Positions 6,696 through 6,701 of a stretch of DNA of 6,701 nucleotides are shown here, piece by piece. The stretch spans positions 1-6,701 of the forward strand of contig JAUXBO010000135.1 in assembly GCA_030619345.1 (NCBI GenBank), written 5' to 3'. Source of the DNA: Candidatus Zixiibacteriota bacterium (lineage in GTDB: Bacteria > Zixibacteria > MSB-5A5 > GN15 > FEB-12). Position numbers and translations under genes: made by a program. The number at the start of each line of letters is the position of its first letter. The first letter of the stretch is position 1. The notes under the pieces are model-generated. The model worked only from the letters and a program-made list of their open reading frames with translations. It had not been told where the DNA came from and made no database searches.

Positions 6696-6701
6696 TTGTC
6701 A

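Overview
The window is a stretch of bacterial chromosome carrying six genes, all on the minus strand. Read right to left (5' to 3' for the genes) they are four GT4-type glycosyltransferases, a NodB-type polysaccharide deacetylase, and a CelD/BcsL-like GNAT acyltransferase that runs off the left edge. This is the middle or end of a surface or exopolysaccharide biosynthesis cluster. Shine-Dalgarno sites and 4-base stop/start overlaps are clearly bacterial. The gene mix is typical of Gram-negative environmental bacteria, but nothing here fixes a phylum.

Layout. Bases 6683-6701 hold only the ribosome binding site of the first gene. From 6682 to 3256, three glycosyltransferases are packed with 4-base overlaps at 5483-5486 and 4395-4398. 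A 158-base gap follows (3098-3255), the only sizeable non-coding stretch. It holds a good candidate sigma70-type promoter and a short inverted repeat over its -35 box. Downstream lie a fourth glycosyltransferase (3097-1964), the deacetylase (from 1952 or 1904 to 903) and the acyltransferase (906 to beyond base 1), which overlaps the deacetylase by 4 bases. There are no RNA genes, insertion sequences, CRISPR repeats or convincing terminators.

How the genes may work together (inference). The glycosyltransferases would add successive sugars to a lipid-linked repeat unit at the inner face of the membrane. The deacetylase could remove an N-acetyl or other acyl group, and the acyltransferase could put an acyl group on a sugar. 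No priming transferase, flippase, polymerase or export gene lies in this window, so the polymer and its fate cannot be named.

The most notable signal is a change of character at the 3.1-3.25 kb gap. Upstream genes look richer in G+C and start with ATG. Downstream genes look poorer in G+C and two of the three use GTG or TTG starts. With the internal promoter, this suggests two modules joined at this point. I see no evidence of a wholly new kind of system.
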